DNA from: an uncultured Lachnospiraceae bacterium
Lineage (GTDB): Bacteria > Bacillota > Clostridia > Lachnospirales > Lachnospiraceae
Direction of reading: 5' to 3'
Length of the DNA: 64,000 nt
Assembly (NCBI GenBank): GCA_910576895.1
Contig: CAJTJZ010000007.1
Location: forward strand, 1 to 64,000
Every line of letters starts with the position of its first letter. Position 1 is the first letter of the stretch. The notes under the pieces were generated by a model. It worked only from the letters and a program-made list of their open reading frames with translations, was not told the DNA's origin and did not search any database. Below are positions 63,114 to 64,000 of this stretch, piece after piece. The translations under genes were made by a program, and so were the position numbers.

Positions 63114-63998
63114 CTAAAAATTTTTGTCTTTTTTTGGATTTACATGTACCATACAATGTTTTACCATAGGAAGCTCTGTTTCAATTACATCATGTACCTG
63201 TTCTGCAATATCATGTGCTGCTCGTAATGTTTGATTCTCATCTGCTGCAATTTCCACATCTACATATATTTTAGCTCCAAACATCCTTGTTTTCAAGAGG
63301 TCAATTCCCTGAACTCCATTTTGTTCCATTACAATTTTCTTAATTTTATTTTGTGTTTCTTTATCACAAGATTTATCTACCATTTTATCAACCGCATCTT
63401 TAAAAATATCATAAGCTGCCTTGCAAATAAAAAGGCTGATTACAAGAGAAGCTAATGGATCACAAATTGGAAATCCCATTCTAGAACCAAAAATACCAAG
63501 CAATGCACCAATAGAAGACAATGCATCCGAACGGTGATGCCATGCATCTGCCATTAATGCTCCAGAATTTATCTTTTTTGCTGCTATCCTTGTATACCAA
63601 AACAACCATTCCTTTACAACAATGGAGACAACAGCGGCAATCTCTGCAAGAATACCGGGCATTACAATTTCTATTTTCTCTTTAAAAATAATGGCTCTAA
63701 TTCCAGACCCTCCAATTCCAAGACCTGTAGCTGCAAGCACCATAGCAAGAATCATAGAAGCTACACATTCTAATCGCTCATGACCATAAGGATGTTCCTC
63801 ATCCGATTGTTTTTCTGAAATGGAAACCCCTATCATAACAATAAAGGTACTAAATACATCAGACATCGAATGAACTGCATCCGATATCATGGCAGATGAA
63901 GATGCCAAAAACCCTGCTGCTAACTTAAATACTGATAAAAATAAATTTACAAAGATACTAATGGCTGATACATGCATTGCAATCTCTCTTGTATTCAC
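63114..63998 (-). CDS. cation diffusion facilitator (CDF) transporter
   Basis: CDF proteins export Zn2+, Fe2+ or similar ions in exchange for protons. The 294-residue frame has six helices, the metal site M-I-S-D-A-V-H-S-M-S-D and the second site A-W-H-H-R-S-D-A, and a C-terminal cytoplasmic domain. The frame opens with GTG at 63998, two bases from the window edge, so the true start probably lies beyond it. Both H/D metal motifs are intact. Which metal it carries cannot be told. Confidence 0.9.
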   Translation of the reverse strand: MNTREIAMHVSAISIFVNLFLSVFKLAAGFLASSSAMISDAVHSMSDVFSTFIVMIGVSISEKQSDEEHPYGHERLECVASMILAMVLAATGLGIGGSGIRAIIFKEKIEIVMPGILAEIAAVVSIVVKEWLFWYTRIAAKKINSGALMADAWHHRSDALSSIGALLGIFGSRMGFPICDPLASLVISLFICKAAYDIFKDAVDKMVDKSCDKETQNKIKKIVMEQNGVQGIDLLKTRMFGAKIYVDVEIAADENQTLRAAHDIAEQVHDVIETELPMVKHCMVHVNPKKDKNF

Positions 63999-64000
63999 TG

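Overview
The window is low-GC DNA with strong Shine-Dalgarno sites, dense short operons, spore-coat genes (cotJA, cotJB, broken cotJC), LytTR/Agr-type signalling genes and a DUF4358-MBOAT-DHHW cluster. Together these point to an endospore-forming anaerobe of the Clostridia, most likely Lachnospiraceae. This is inferred from gene content only. No rRNA or tRNA gene was seen.

The left end (1-9.6 kb) is an accessory, decaying region. It holds the start of a gene running off the left edge, a MATE transporter without its N-terminus, an FtsX-permease remnant, a 44-residue membrane peptide coupled to an alpha/beta-hydrolase, a second hydrolase-like stub with a destroyed start codon, and a large serine recombinase that has lost its catalytic serine. 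An AraC regulator diverges from a 1193-residue GH115 alpha-glucuronidase. The 3' end of that gene abuts a cotJC cut off after about 66 codons, so the left block appears joined to the spore-coat operon by a recombination event.

From 9.6 to 28.3 kb the content is more ordinary: cotJB and cotJA, rsmA, an AraC/GyrI regulator, a UvrA-like ABC protein overlapping a serine hydrolase, hemerythrin, Nudix, a two-component system, a ferritin-like protein, an ECF sigma factor with its membrane partner, dtd, a YtrA-type GntR/ABC operon, a possible small toxin-like peptide, a PadR/DUF2812 pair and a ThiF-like enzyme.

A complete fructose PTS operon (fruK, fruA, HPr, enzyme I, DeoR regulator) lies at 28.6-34.5 kb behind a near-consensus promoter. 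Its HPr keeps His15 but has Lys at position 46. It is followed by a zinc-protease-like protein, a MIF homologue, a very large secreted 5'-nucleotidase, glgB and hemC.

The 43.5-51.2 kb part is again accessory: an Xre/GyrI regulator, a phosphotransferase, an esterase, two LytTR regulators facing each other across a structured repeat, an agrB broken by one frameshift and a nonsense-interrupted unknown gene. The right end carries an Xre membrane regulator, an ECF-type sigma factor with a 370-residue extension, a chemoreceptor, cardiolipin synthase, the polysaccharide O-acetylation trio, deoD and a cation diffusion facilitator reaching the right edge.

The strongest candidates for something undescribed are a dispersed multi-hairpin element found at 23776-23903 and 49227-49326, the extended sigma factor, the HPr lacking the regulatory serine, and the three-hairpin array between fruA and ptsH.
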